Assembly: GCA_964562455.1 (NCBI GenBank)
Contig: CAZLTN010000007.1
Location: 43,381 to 107,380, forward strand
Source: Ravibacter sp964562455
Lineage (GTDB): Bacteria > Bacteroidota > Bacteroidia > Cytophagales > Spirosomataceae
Reading direction: 5' to 3'
Length of the DNA stretch: 64,000 bases
The notes under the pieces are model-generated. The model did not search any database. It worked only from the letters and a program-made list of their open reading frames with translations, and had not been told where the DNA came from. Below are positions 26,831-34,666 of this stretch, piece by piece; the first letter of the stretch is position 1, and each line of letters opens with the position of its first letter. The position numbers and the translations under genes are program-made.

Positions 26831-27537
26831 TGTCTATAGTTGTAACTAATCTTACCAAAGAATACGGGAGCCAGAAAGCGGTAGATTCCATCAATTTTGA
26901 AGTAAAAACAGGTGAAATAGTAGGGTTTCTCGGGCCCAATGGCGCTGGCAAATCCACTACTATGAAAATACTCACCGGCTACGTAAGAGCTACTTCCGGC
27001 AATGTGGCTGTGAACGGCTTTGATGTTTCTTTGCAGACAATGCAGGCCAGGGCTTCCATAGGATACCTTCCGGAGCATAACCCGCTTTACCCGGATATGT
27101 ATGTGATCGAGTTCCTGCAATTTATAGGCCGTCTCTGCCATTTGAAAGGTCGCTTACTAAAGGATAGAATAGCGGAAATGCTTCACCTCTGCGGGCTGGA
27201 AAGAGAGCAGCATAAGAAGATCGGACAGCTTTCAAAAGGATATCGGCAGCGTGTCGGTCTTGCGCAGGCTTTTATTCACCAACCACCTGTGCTGATACTC
27301 GATGAGCCGACTACCGGCCTCGATCCCAACCAGTTGGTAGAGATCCGGGAGCTGATCCGGACGCTCGGCAAAGACAAAACAGTATTATTTTCTACGCACA
27401 TCATGCAGGAGGTGGAAGCATTATGTGACAGGGTGATCATCATTAACCGGGGAAGGATTGTTGTGGATGCCCCCTTACAGAGCCTCAGAAAAGAGGGAGA
27501 GACGCTGGAAGCCATTTTCAGGAAGCTGACGGCATAG
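26830..27537 (+). CDS. gldA: ABC transporter ATPase, GldA-type
   Basis: This is a cytoplasmic ATP-binding subunit. The 235 residues begin MSIVVTNLTKEYGSQKAV and show Walker A GPNGAGKST, the stretch GYLPEHNPLYPDMYV characteristic of gliding-motility GldA proteins, signature LSKGYRQRV, Walker B LILDEPTTGLDP and the switch His in FSTHIMQEVEAL. In Flavobacterium, GldA works with GldF and GldG in gliding; neither is adjacent here, so the role may differ. I chose ATG 26830 (TAATG overlap with the upstream stop) over 26749, which lies inside the preceding gene. Confidence 0.85.
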   Translation: MSIVVTNLTKEYGSQKAVDSINFEVKTGEIVGFLGPNGAGKSTTMKILTGYVRATSGNVAVNGFDVSLQTMQARASIGYLPEHNPLYPDMYVIEFLQFIGRLCHLKGRLLKDRIAEMLHLCGLEREQHKKIGQLSKGYRQRVGLAQAFIHQPPVLILDEPTTGLDPNQLVEIRELIRTLGKDKTVLFSTHIMQEVEALCDRVIIINRGRIVVDAPLQSLRKEGETLEAIFRKLTA

Positions 27538-27576
27538 ATGCCTCGTAGCGGCTAGCCGTCTATAACATCCGACAAA

Positions 27577-27610
27577 AAAGAGGCTACTTCTTTTAGGAAA
27601 TAGCCTCTTT
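27577..27610. terminator. Bidirectional terminator hairpin
   Basis: AAAGAGGCTA and TAGCCTCTTT form a perfect 10-bp stem with a 14-base loop. Flanking A-run and T-run make it usable from both sides. It lies between gldA (plus) and the convergent lipoprotein gene (minus). Confidence 0.85.
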
Positions 27611-27639
27611 AAATTTCAATGACAGAGCCGGTAGTCCGG

Positions 27640-27885
27640 CTATTTCAAATAAACTTTCGGATCGCCATACAGTTTTGTACGCAGCTCATTTGCTTTAAGT
27701 TCAAGCTCGGGCTTCTCGTCATATTTGTATGAAAGCTGCCGCGCGGCCGAATCCGGATGCACTCCATATACCCACTCACTTCCTTCCCTTACATCTTTCT
27801 GGATGGCCTTATTATATTTCTGATATTCGCACGACGACAACAGTGCGGTGCCTGTTAGAATAGCTGCAACAATCTTTATGTTCAT
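27640..27885 (-). CDS. Small lipoprotein of unknown function
   Basis: This is an 81-residue protein with a lipoprotein signal (ILTGTALLSSC) whose mature part begins CEYQKYNKAI. The remainder is charged and soluble, with ELELKANELRTKLYGDP near the end. I do not recognise a family. ATG 27885 gives a clean signal peptide; the frame extends to 27957 but that would cover the promoter. It has its own near-ideal promoter at 27927-27957 and a strong terminator, so it is a single-gene unit. Confidence 0.75.
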   Translation of the reverse strand: MNIKIVAAILTGTALLSSCEYQKYNKAIQKDVREGSEWVYGVHPDSAARQLSYKYDEKPELELKANELRTKLYGDPKVYLK

Positions 27886-27926
27886 AATACCTGGGTGCTG
27901 AAATTCCAGCCGTTTAACGGAAAGTA

Positions 27927-27957
27927 CAAAAATAGGGTGCAAAAAATTGACGACCAA
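27927..27957 (-). promoter_or_regulatory. Promoter TTG-N20-TATTTTTG for the small lipoprotein
   Basis: On the minus strand a TTG (27955-27957) is followed after 20 bases by TATTTTTG (27927-27934), an exact fit to the Bacteroidota consensus. The predicted leader is about 36 bases. Confidence 0.8.
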
Positions 27958-27983
27958 AAGTTACCGGTTCTTTTACGACAAAT

Positions 27984-29708
27984 TTATAAGCTTTCTAATT
28001 CCGATTTTACAAATCCGATCAGTTCGGCAATATGCCTCTCTGAAAAATCAAACGGGATACCGGCTGCCTTATAGATGTCACCGATCGTTGCCGTATACCC
28101 TAACCTAAGCGCGTTCAGGTAGCCTTCAAGGCCTTTTGCATTGTTTTCCCTATAGTTTTTCCACACAGCGATCGCTCCTAACTGGGCAATTCCGTATTCG
28201 ATGTAGTAAAAAGGGACTTCATAGATATGCAGTTGCCTTTGCCACGCATAACTCCTGAACCGCTCCAGTCCGGACCAATCGGTAATACTTTCGGCAAATT
28301 CTCCGAAAATACGGTTCCAGGCCAGGCTTCTTTCTTCGTGAGAGTGGGTCGGATTTTCATATAGCCAGTGCTGGAACTTATCGACCGTGGCGACCCAGGG
28401 AAGAGTTTCTATTATCGACTCAAGGTGTTGCCGCTTGGACCTGACGAGATCCTGTTCGTTGCTGAAAAATTCATCCCAGTAGTCCATAGTCAGAAGCTCC
28501 ATGGACATCGACGCCAGCTCTGCTACTTCCGAAGGTGTATGTTTGAAGCTGTTGAGAAGAAGATCCCGGGTAACGAAAGAATGTACGGCGTGCCCCCCTT
28601 CGTGCAGCAGTGTGATCATGTCACGGAGATTCGATGTCGCATTCATAAAAATGAACGGTACCCCGATCTCTGAGAGCGGGTAGTTGTATCCTCCGGGAGC
28701 CTTTCCCTTTCTCGATTCCAGGTCGAGGTGGTTCATTGCCTTCATGACGCGCAGGCAATTGCCAAGATAGGGATCAAGGCGCGTAAAACAGCGGATGGTT
28801 TTGTCTAAGAGGTCTTCACCACCGTCAAAAGGTTTCAGCGGGGCTTTGCCTTCAGTGTCCACCTTATGGTCCCACGGGCGAAGCGATGCGAGCTGCAGCT
28901 TGCTCCGGCGTTCTTCGGCCATGTTGTTAAGAAGAGGAACCACTGATCGGGACACTGCTGTATGAAAGTCGAAACAATCCTGCGGCGTATAGTCGAACCT
29001 GCCCATAGCGGCAAACATATAGTCACGGTAATTGTCGAAACCAGCGTTTTTTCCTATTTGATCCCTGAGGGCGATCAGCTTGTCCAGTAGCTCATCGAGT
29101 GTTTCATGATCCTGGTACCGTCGCCCGGCAATGGCTTTCCAAGCCGTTTCCCTCGTTGTCCGATCGATAGATTGCAGCCGGTCTGCGGCTTTCTGAAGCG
29201 TCATTTCCTCGCCGTCAAGGGTTACGGTCATCGCTCCTGCTATGGCGCCGTACTTTCTTTCCTCGGACTGGGCTTCGGTTTGAAGAGGGATATTCTCATC
29301 GCGGAAAATTTCAATAGCCTTGTGCATCCCGCGGAGCATTATCCCGAACCCCTGTTCGTTCAGCTCGTCCAGGAAAGGATCGGAGATCGCTTTTTTATCC
29401 AGCTCATTTCCGGCTGCAGCCAGGTGAGGCTGGATTTCGGATATAAAAAACTGAAGTTCCTTTATCAGTTCTTCATTGGCAGTATCGCAGGTTTGGCGGA
29501 TATATCGCCAGGCAAAATTTTCAGACAGGTAGGATTCCAGCTCGCTACGGTCTGTAAACCATTTCTTGAGATCGCCGGCATTCCCGATAGGCCTGTTTTG
29601 AAGATCTTCGTACAGCGGCTTCAGATCCTCCCAGGAGGAAAACTGAAAGTCTTCTCCTATGAAGTTCCTGGCTGGTCTTGAAGGGATTTCGATAGCTTGA
29701 GTACTCAT
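27984..29708 (-). CDS. M3-family oligoendopeptidase (PepF-like)
   Basis: This is a cytoplasmic zinc metallopeptidase that degrades short peptides. The 574 residues include the zinc motif HEGGH (HExxH, about residue 358) and downstream SEVAELASMSMEL carrying the third ligand Glu, both standard for family M3. The N-terminal half is the helical lid (PepF N-terminal domain). Length and order are typical of M3 oligoendopeptidases. It follows the nicotinamidase-like gene by 85 bases and has no evident functional partner. Confidence 0.93.
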   Translation of the reverse strand: MSTQAIEIPSRPARNFIGEDFQFSSWEDLKPLYEDLQNRPIGNAGDLKKWFTDRSELESYLSENFAWRYIRQTCDTANEELIKELQFFISEIQPHLAAAGNELDKKAISDPFLDELNEQGFGIMLRGMHKAIEIFRDENIPLQTEAQSEERKYGAIAGAMTVTLDGEEMTLQKAADRLQSIDRTTRETAWKAIAGRRYQDHETLDELLDKLIALRDQIGKNAGFDNYRDYMFAAMGRFDYTPQDCFDFHTAVSRSVVPLLNNMAEERRSKLQLASLRPWDHKVDTEGKAPLKPFDGGEDLLDKTIRCFTRLDPYLGNCLRVMKAMNHLDLESRKGKAPGGYNYPLSEIGVPFIFMNATSNLRDMITLLHEGGHAVHSFVTRDLLLNSFKHTPSEVAELASMSMELLTMDYWDEFFSNEQDLVRSKRQHLESIIETLPWVATVDKFQHWLYENPTHSHEERSLAWNRIFGEFAESITDWSGLERFRSYAWQRQLHIYEVPFYYIEYGIAQLGAIAVWKNYRENNAKGLEGYLNALRLGYTATIGDIYKAAGIPFDFSERHIAELIGFVKSELESL

Positions 29709-29793
29709 ATTGGTAAAAATATTAGAGACTGAAAATGGCCGCCGGCGCGGTAGAGAAATGGTTCATAACTAAATTTTCGATTGTTGCAGCTGC

Positions 29794-30579
29794 TTACACT
29801 TCTGTCGACAAGCCGAACCGTATCCCTTTTGAAGCTGCTTCCGCATAGATCGGGTCTGCCAGGTATCCCATTCCCGTAACATCGGACATGCAATCCGTCA
29901 AAAGGGTGATCCGGGGAATAAGTTCCGGGGAATATTTCAAAATCTGCCTGACGCTGGTAGCGACGCAGTGAGAGCGGGCTTCTCCGCAAACCAGGATATT
30001 ATCATATTCTCCAAGCTGCGCAAGTAGTTGCCGGTTCAACTGTGTATCAGGGTCGCCACCCATAGGTACCTGCGCTTCGAATATCCCGAAATGCTCTGTA
30101 AATGGATTCAGTCCTTTGATAACAGTCAGATGGTTTCTTCCTGTCTGTCGCGCCCGGTCCCGCAGCGCGGTAGCCAGAACCGGTTCCAGTGCATTACCGG
30201 CAGTGCCTAATAAGCAATGCTCCGGCCATATAAAATGAGTGAACTGATTTTGGTTCTCAAGCCTCTCAAGGTACAAGAGTACCCATTCCTCTTCCCATAG
30301 CGGCTTCCATCTTTCGTTCTTTACATCGTTGAAAGTGATAGCAGTGAAGGGATCGGGATTCCGGCCTTCGGCATTTGTCCAGAAACCCGGGTGTGAAATG
30401 TCGAGCACCTGGTGGGTGTCGAGCGTTACAATAACATCGTCTATAGCGGATGATTTTGTTCGCAGCAGCCCCGCTATTCTCAGGACATCCCGGTCAGCTC
30501 CGGGTACAAAAAGTGCTCCGGCCGGGTTACAAAAATCGAACTGGGCGTCAATAATAAGTAGCAGCGTGCTTGAAGACAT
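29794..30579 (-). CDS. Nicotinamidase-like cysteine hydrolase (isochorismatase fold)
   Basis: This is a cytoplasmic hydrolase of the isochorismatase-like superfamily. The catalytic triad is visible as Asp11 (IIDAQFDF), a Lys in VIKGLNPF and the Cys in SHCVATSV. VTLDTHQVLDISHPGFW supplies Asp/His metal ligands, and WPEHCLLGTAGNAL is the nicotinamidase-like signature. The 261 residues are longer than PncA (about 210). Nicotinamide deamidation is the nearest known activity, but the insertions leave the substrate open. It lies 31 bases downstream of ftsY and is probably co-transcribed with it. Confidence 0.82.
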   Translation of the reverse strand: MSSSTLLLIIDAQFDFCNPAGALFVPGADRDVLRIAGLLRTKSSAIDDVIVTLDTHQVLDISHPGFWTNAEGRNPDPFTAITFNDVKNERWKPLWEEEWVLLYLERLENQNQFTHFIWPEHCLLGTAGNALEPVLATALRDRARQTGRNHLTVIKGLNPFTEHFGIFEAQVPMGGDPDTQLNRQLLAQLGEYDNILVCGEARSHCVATSVRQILKYSPELIPRITLLTDCMSDVTGMGYLADPIYAEAASKGIRFGLSTEV

Positions 30580-30610
30580 ATGTATAGGAAGTCTCGTGGC
30601 CTCCCGGAGG

Positions 30611-31567
30611 CTATTTCTTAAAGAGGGAATCTACAAATTCTTCCCGGTCGAACACCTGGAGGTCGTTCATGCCTTCTCCTACCCCTATATATTTGACAGG
30701 AATCCTGAATTCGTCAGAAATCCCGATTACCACGCCTCCTTTGGCGGTGCCGTCCAGCTTGGTGATGGCCAATGCGGTAACTTCTGTCGCTTTGGTGAAT
30801 TCGCGGGCCTGGATCACCGCGTTCTGCCCTGTGCTCCCGTCAAGCACGAGCAGTACTTCGTGAGGGGCTTCGGGGAGGAATTTCTGCACTACCCTCTTGA
30901 TCTTGGTAAGCTCATTCATCAGGTTGACCTTGGTATGCAGCCTTCCGGCAGTATCAATAATGATCACGTCAGCCCCGATCTCGACTCCTTTTTTTACTGC
31001 GTCAAATGCTACTGCGGAAGGGTCGGTATTCATCCCGTGTTCGATAACCGGGACGTCGACCCTTTTACCCCAGAGTTTCAATTGTTCTACCGCTGCTGCC
31101 CGGAAAGTATCGGCAGCGCCAAGCACCACCTTTTTTCCCCGTTGCTGAAACTGGTGCGCGAGCTTGCCGATAGTAGTGGTTTTGCCCACTCCGTTGACGC
31201 CTACTACCATCATGACATAGGGCTTGGGAAGGTGCTCGGTTTCAAAGCTGTTGGATATGCTGACCGACTTATTTTCAGTAAGCAGGGCAGCTACTTCTTC
31301 ACGCAGGATGCGATCCAGCTCATCGGCATTGGTATATTTATCACGGGCTACCCGTTTTTCTATCCGGTCAATAATCTTGACTGTCGTCTCAACTCCCACG
31401 TCTGAAGAAATCAGGATTTCCTCCAGTTCGTCGAGTACTTCTTCGTCTACTGTTGTCTTTCCTATTACTGCACGGGAAAGCCTGCCAAATATGCTGTCCT
31501 TGGATTTTTCAAGGCCTTTGTCAAGCGTCTCCTTTTTTTCTTTCGAGAAAAAATCAAAAATACCCAT
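30611..31567 (-). CDS. ftsY: Signal recognition particle receptor FtsY
   Basis: This GTPase docks the signal recognition particle-ribosome complex at the inner membrane. The 318 residues hold the N and G domains with little of the acidic A domain. It shows P-loop GVNGVGKTTTIGKLA (about 117-131), DTFRAAAVEQL, DTAGRLHTK and TKLDGTAKGG. The short form lacking the acidic region is usual in Bacteroidota. It follows rpmG and DUF4295 but is separated from them by an intrinsic terminator at 31612-31635, so transcription is either by read-through or from its own start. Confidence 0.97.
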   Translation of the reverse strand: MGIFDFFSKEKKETLDKGLEKSKDSIFGRLSRAVIGKTTVDEEVLDELEEILISSDVGVETTVKIIDRIEKRVARDKYTNADELDRILREEVAALLTENKSVSISNSFETEHLPKPYVMMVVGVNGVGKTTTIGKLAHQFQQRGKKVVLGAADTFRAAAVEQLKLWGKRVDVPVIEHGMNTDPSAVAFDAVKKGVEIGADVIIIDTAGRLHTKVNLMNELTKIKRVVQKFLPEAPHEVLLVLDGSTGQNAVIQAREFTKATEVTALAITKLDGTAKGGVVIGISDEFRIPVKYIGVGEGMNDLQVFDREEFVDSLFKK

Positions 31568-31611
31568 GGGTGTTCGGTAAACCTGTTATCAGCAGACAAG
31601 TTATCAACAAA

Positions 31612-31635
31612 AAAAGTCCCGGCAAAGGGACTTTT
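31612..31635 (-). terminator. Intrinsic terminator after the DUF4295 gene
   Basis: AAAAGTCCC and GGGACTTTT form a 9-bp stem with a 6-base loop. On the minus strand the stem is followed by a T-run. It lies between DUF4295 and ftsY. Confidence 0.85.
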
Positions 31636-31665
31636 CAATAAATCGGCTAAATAAAAGATCTTTGA

Positions 31666-31818
31666 TTAACCTTTTAGCGCGTCCTGAACCGCGTCCAAAG
31701 CGACGATTTCTTCTTTGAACGTATAAGCGCCTGTCTTCGGTGACTTCACGGCTCTGATCACTTTTGCATATGCCTTACCCCCTTCTTTTTTCAGGGTAGC
31801 AACTACCTTCTTTGCCAT
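31666..31818 (-). CDS. DUF4295 small basic protein
   Basis: This 50-residue lysine-rich protein (MAKKVVATLKKEGGKAYAKV at the start) belongs to DUF4295, a Bacteroidota family regularly encoded between ribosomal protein L33 and FtsY. A ribosome-associated role is inferred from that context and from its basic composition; no function is established. It starts 29 bases after rpmG and ends before a strong terminator. Confidence 0.9.
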   Translation of the reverse strand: MAKKVVATLKKEGGKAYAKVIRAVKSPKTGAYTFKEEIVALDAVQDALKG

Positions 31819-31847
31819 AGCGTTATATTTTTAAATTCCAGTAAAGA

Positions 31848-32030
31848 CTATTTGATTTCCTTATGAACGGTGATTTTCCTCAGGATAGGATTGTATTTCT
31901 TCAATTCAATCCGCGCCGGAGTATTTTTACGGTTCTTGGTAGTGATATAGCGGGATGTTCCGGGTACACCTGAAGTCTTATGCTCGGTGCATTCCAGAAT
32001 TACCTGTACCCTGTTTCCTTTCTTAGCCAT
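31848..32030 (-). CDS. rpmG: 50S ribosomal protein L33
   Basis: This is a 60-residue protein of the large ribosomal subunit. The start MAKKGNRVQVILECTEHK and the end PILRKITVHKEIK are typical. ECTEH lacks the second Cys of the zinc-binding CxxC, so this is the zinc-free form. I place the start at 32030; the frame is open to 32075 but the 15 extra residues do not belong. A -7 element lies at 32073-32080. Ribosomal L28, often just upstream in this phylum, is not here. Confidence 0.96.
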   Translation of the reverse strand: MAKKGNRVQVILECTEHKTSGVPGTSRYITTKNRKNTPARIELKKYNPILRKITVHKEIK

Positions 32031-32072
32031 TGCCTTATAAGCCTTATATAATGATTTTTCAAATTCGGACTG

Positions 32073-32080
32073 CAAAGATA
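32073..32080 (-). promoter_or_regulatory. -7 promoter element for rpmG-DUF4295
   Basis: TATCTTTG on the minus strand is an exact TAnnTTTG match followed by GCAG. The -33 is weak (TTT at about the right distance). The predicted leader is about 35 bases. Confidence 0.6.
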
Positions 32081-32323
32081 AATGCTTGTTTTGAATAAAC
32101 TTACATTTTAGCCGGAATTTTATTGAGGGAAATAGAAAAAATGCTGTAAGGGGGGGTATTATCCGGAGCTGTCTAAAGTAGAGATATCATAAAAAGTGGC
32201 GGTTCACTGCTGGTTTAGCTATTTCATGATTTTTTATTATGTTCGTAACTCTTTTTGACAGTATTGTGCTTTTCAGTAGTATTTTTGATTTTTGTTTAAG
32301 GTTAACCATTATTTTTAATTGAA

Positions 32324-32827
32324 ATGAATTGTTTTTTCGCTTCCAGGCGTCTTTTTTCGTTAGGGTTTCTCGTAGCAACTGCGGCCGGCTGGGCTGCCTG
32401 TTCAAGTAGCGAGACCAAAGAGGCTTACGATAAATATTATGGTAAAGGGCGTGCGGAGAGAGCGGCTGAAGCGATGATAGCCGACAGTATCAAAAGAGTA
32501 GAGCGAAAAGCAGCCCGGGAAGCAGAAGCAGCCGTGACACCGGCGGCACCGGCAGCCGAAGGAACGGTTTCCCTGACTCCTCCTGCGGAAGTTGCTGCCT
32601 TGCTTGAGAAAAACACCTGCTCGGTTTGTCACAAGTCCGACGAGCGGTTGGTAGGTCCGGCCTGGGTCGAGGTGGCTAAAAAAAATTACAGCACAGACGA
32701 AATTATTTCGTTGGTCTATGAGCCCAAGCCCGAGCATTGGCCAGACTATCCCCCGATGGCCCCGCTGGCTTTTGTTCCGAAAGAAGATATCGTCAAAATC
32801 GGGACCTGGATCAACTCTCTCAAGTGA
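32324..32827 (+). CDS. c-type cytochrome lipoprotein
   Basis: This 167-residue exported electron carrier has a lipoprotein-type signal ending in AAC (about residue 25) and an Ala/Glu-rich linker (about 45-88). It ends in a small cytochrome c domain with heme motif CSVCH (about 98-102) and the axial-ligand region DYPPMAPLAF. The linker probably holds the heme domain away from the membrane. There is no oxidase gene nearby. It is a single gene, divergent from rpmG and 293 bases from it. Confidence 0.9.
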   Translation: MNCFFASRRLFSLGFLVATAAGWAACSSSETKEAYDKYYGKGRAERAAEAMIADSIKRVERKAAREAEAAVTPAAPAAEGTVSLTPPAEVAALLEKNTCSVCHKSDERLVGPAWVEVAKKNYSTDEIISLVYEPKPEHWPDYPPMAPLAFVPKEDIVKIGTWINSLK

Positions 32828-32915
32828 ATCTCTGAAACCCGGCTTCAGGAAGCAGGAACGTAAGCGCTCCGGGGAACATTGTGTATAAAAAGAAGCATTT
32901 ATTCGCTTAAAATAC

Positions 32916-32945
32916 TTGATGTTTAGGATCGAAAGCTTACTTTTG
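32916..32945 (+). promoter_or_regulatory. Promoter TTG-N19-TACTTTTG upstream of leuA
   Basis: TTG at 32916-32918 and TACTTTTG at 32938-32945, spaced by exactly 19 bases, are a full consensus match. The predicted transcript start is near 32950, giving a leader of about 130 bases to leuA that contains the hairpin at 33004. Confidence 0.85.
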
Positions 32946-33003
32946 TGAAAGTGTATTTTAAAAAGCGAAATTTCGCCAATCGGGATAAAGCTACTTTGTA
33001 CTT

Positions 33004-33035
33004 ACCCTTTCTCATCTTTCGGAAAGGGTTTTTTT
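33004..33035 (+). terminator. Intrinsic terminator inside the leuA leader (possible attenuator)
   Basis: ACCCTTT and AAAGGGT form a 7-bp stem with a 12-base loop and a run of seven T. It lies after the promoter at 32916-32945 and 45 bases before the leuA ATG, so it must be read through or regulated for leuA to be expressed from that promoter. The alternative hairpin CTTT-CGG-AAAG within the loop side could compete with it. Confidence 0.7.
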
Positions 33036-33080
33036 ATCGGACAGTTAATACGTTAATAAAACATATTTTCAATAGTACCC

Positions 33081-34235
33081 ATGAGCCAAAGAGTGTACAT
33101 CTTTGATACGACCCTGCGGGACGGAGAGCAAGTGCCGGGTTGTCAGCTTTCTACAGAAGAAAAAATAGTAGTAGCCAAACAACTCGAAAAGCTGGGAGTA
33201 GACATAATCGAAGCCGGGTTCCCGGTCTCCAGTCCGGGGGACTTCCGCTCGGTGGTAGAAATCTCAAAGGCAGTTTCAGAGCCGACTATTTGTGCCCTTT
33301 CGAGAGCTGTTGCCGCGGATATCGAGGCTGCAGGTGAGGCTTTGAAGTATGCCAAACGGGGAAGGATACACACCGGGATAGGTTCATCAGATATTCATAT
33401 CCAGCATAAATTCAATACGACGAGAGAAAAAATCATCGAGCGCGCTATCGATGCTACCAAGCTGGCCCGGAGCCTGGTGGAAGATGTGGAGTTCTATTGC
33501 GAAGATGCAGGACGGGCAGATCTTCAGTTTCTGGCCCAGCTTGTCGAAGCTGTGATAGGCGCAGGCGCTACTGTCGTAAATATCCCTGATACTACCGGCT
33601 ATTGTCTTCCGGAGGAGTATGCCTCGAAAATCAGGTATATTTTTGAAAATGTGAAAAACGTGCACAAAGCAACGATTTCGATACACTGCCATAACGATCT
33701 GGGACTTGCAACTGCCAATTCCCTGGCCGGGATCCAGGAAGGGGCCAGGCAGGTTGAAGTGACCGTAAACGGGATCGGGGAAAGAGCCGGAAATACTTCG
33801 CTTGAAGAAGTTGTAATGGCGTTGAACATTCATCCTGAACTCGGGCTGCATACCGGGATCAATACCCAGTTGATTTATCCGACGAGCCAGCTGGTTTCTA
33901 AAATGATGCGTATGCAGGTGCAGGCCAACAAGGCCATCGTCGGACGGAATGCTTTTGCTCACTCGTCAGGCATTCACCAGGATGGCTTCCTGAAGCATTC
34001 CCAGAATTACGAGATCATGAATCCCCAGGATGTGGGAGTCGAAAAATCCGATATCGTACTGACTGCGAGAAGCGGGCGTCATGCATTGAAGCACCGGCTT
34101 GAACTTCTGGGTTTTGTATACGAGCAATCTGTGCTGGACGTCCTTTACAGGCAGTTCCTGGATGTGGCCGACAGTAAAAAGGAGGTCAACGACGGCGACC
34201 TGGTAGAACTGGCAAAGGCGCTGGAGCGCGCCTGA
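33081..34235 (+). CDS. leuA: 2-isopropylmalate synthase (short form)
   Basis: This enzyme condenses acetyl-CoA with 2-oxoisovalerate, the committed step of leucine synthesis. The 384 residues contain the HMGL-like TIM barrel with TTLRDGEQ near the start, metal-binding HCHND and NGIGERAGN, and SGIHQDG. The C-terminal leucine-binding regulatory domain of long LeuA proteins (usually over 500 residues) is absent, so feedback control may be transcriptional or lie elsewhere. Citramalate or homocitrate synthases are close relatives and cannot be fully excluded. No other leu gene is in view. Confidence 0.88.
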   Translation: MSQRVYIFDTTLRDGEQVPGCQLSTEEKIVVAKQLEKLGVDIIEAGFPVSSPGDFRSVVEISKAVSEPTICALSRAVAADIEAAGEALKYAKRGRIHTGIGSSDIHIQHKFNTTREKIIERAIDATKLARSLVEDVEFYCEDAGRADLQFLAQLVEAVIGAGATVVNIPDTTGYCLPEEYASKIRYIFENVKNVHKATISIHCHNDLGLATANSLAGIQEGARQVEVTVNGIGERAGNTSLEEVVMALNIHPELGLHTGINTQLIYPTSQLVSKMMRMQVQANKAIVGRNAFAHSSGIHQDGFLKHSQNYEIMNPQDVGVEKSDIVLTARSGRHALKHRLELLGFVYEQSVLDVLYRQFLDVADSKKEVNDGDLVELAKALERA

Positions 34236-34269
34236 CCGATTCCGCCGTTTATATATCTGCGACGTTCTT

Positions 34270-34665
34270 CTAAGACTTTTTCAGGAGGTTATCAACTGCC
34301 CCGCTATTCGATTCTTCGAATTGAAGGAGGAGTATAAAGAATAACGTGTGCAGTAACTGCGACGGAATAGCGCCCCAGTTTTCGATAAGGCAGGTCCCGG
34401 CGATCAGTAATACCATCAGGATCCCACCTGCAAACGATGCCTGTCGCGTAAAAAGACCGATCAGTACCAGTAGTCCTATTATAAATTCGGCGATTGCTAT
34501 GAGGTATCCGAAAGGCAGCACGACGGCTGCAGGTAAAATGGATTTTTCAAAGCTTTCGGCGGTCCCCTGGGCGAACTCGTTCAATTTGGGTAACCTTACC
34601 AGTCCGTGGCCAAAGATAGTGGCTCCTGTTGCAAGCCGGGCGATAAGGTAGGCATTGGTTTTCAT
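34270..34665 (-). CDS. DoxX-family membrane protein
   Basis: This 131-residue inner-membrane protein has about four helices. IARLATGATIFGHGLVRLPKLNEFA is the typical DoxX opening; GYLIAIAEFIIGLLVLIGLF and the last helix LLHTLFFILLLQF follow. I place the start at 34665, one base after the panC stop (TGATATG). The open frame to 34782 lies inside panC and is rejected. Its role is uncertain; DoxX proteins are linked to redox or thiol metabolism in other bacteria. It probably forms an operon with panC. Confidence 0.82.
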   Translation of the reverse strand: MKTNAYLIARLATGATIFGHGLVRLPKLNEFAQGTAESFEKSILPAAVVLPFGYLIAIAEFIIGLLVLIGLFTRQASFAGGILMVLLIAGTCLIENWGAIPSQLLHTLFFILLLQFEESNSGAVDNLLKKS

Positions 34666-34666
34666 A

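Noticed and set aside
32187..32405. 72-codon minus-strand frame overlapping the cytochrome start
   Set aside because: It has no family resemblance, no promoter, overlaps a well-supported gene start, and is not the missing L28.
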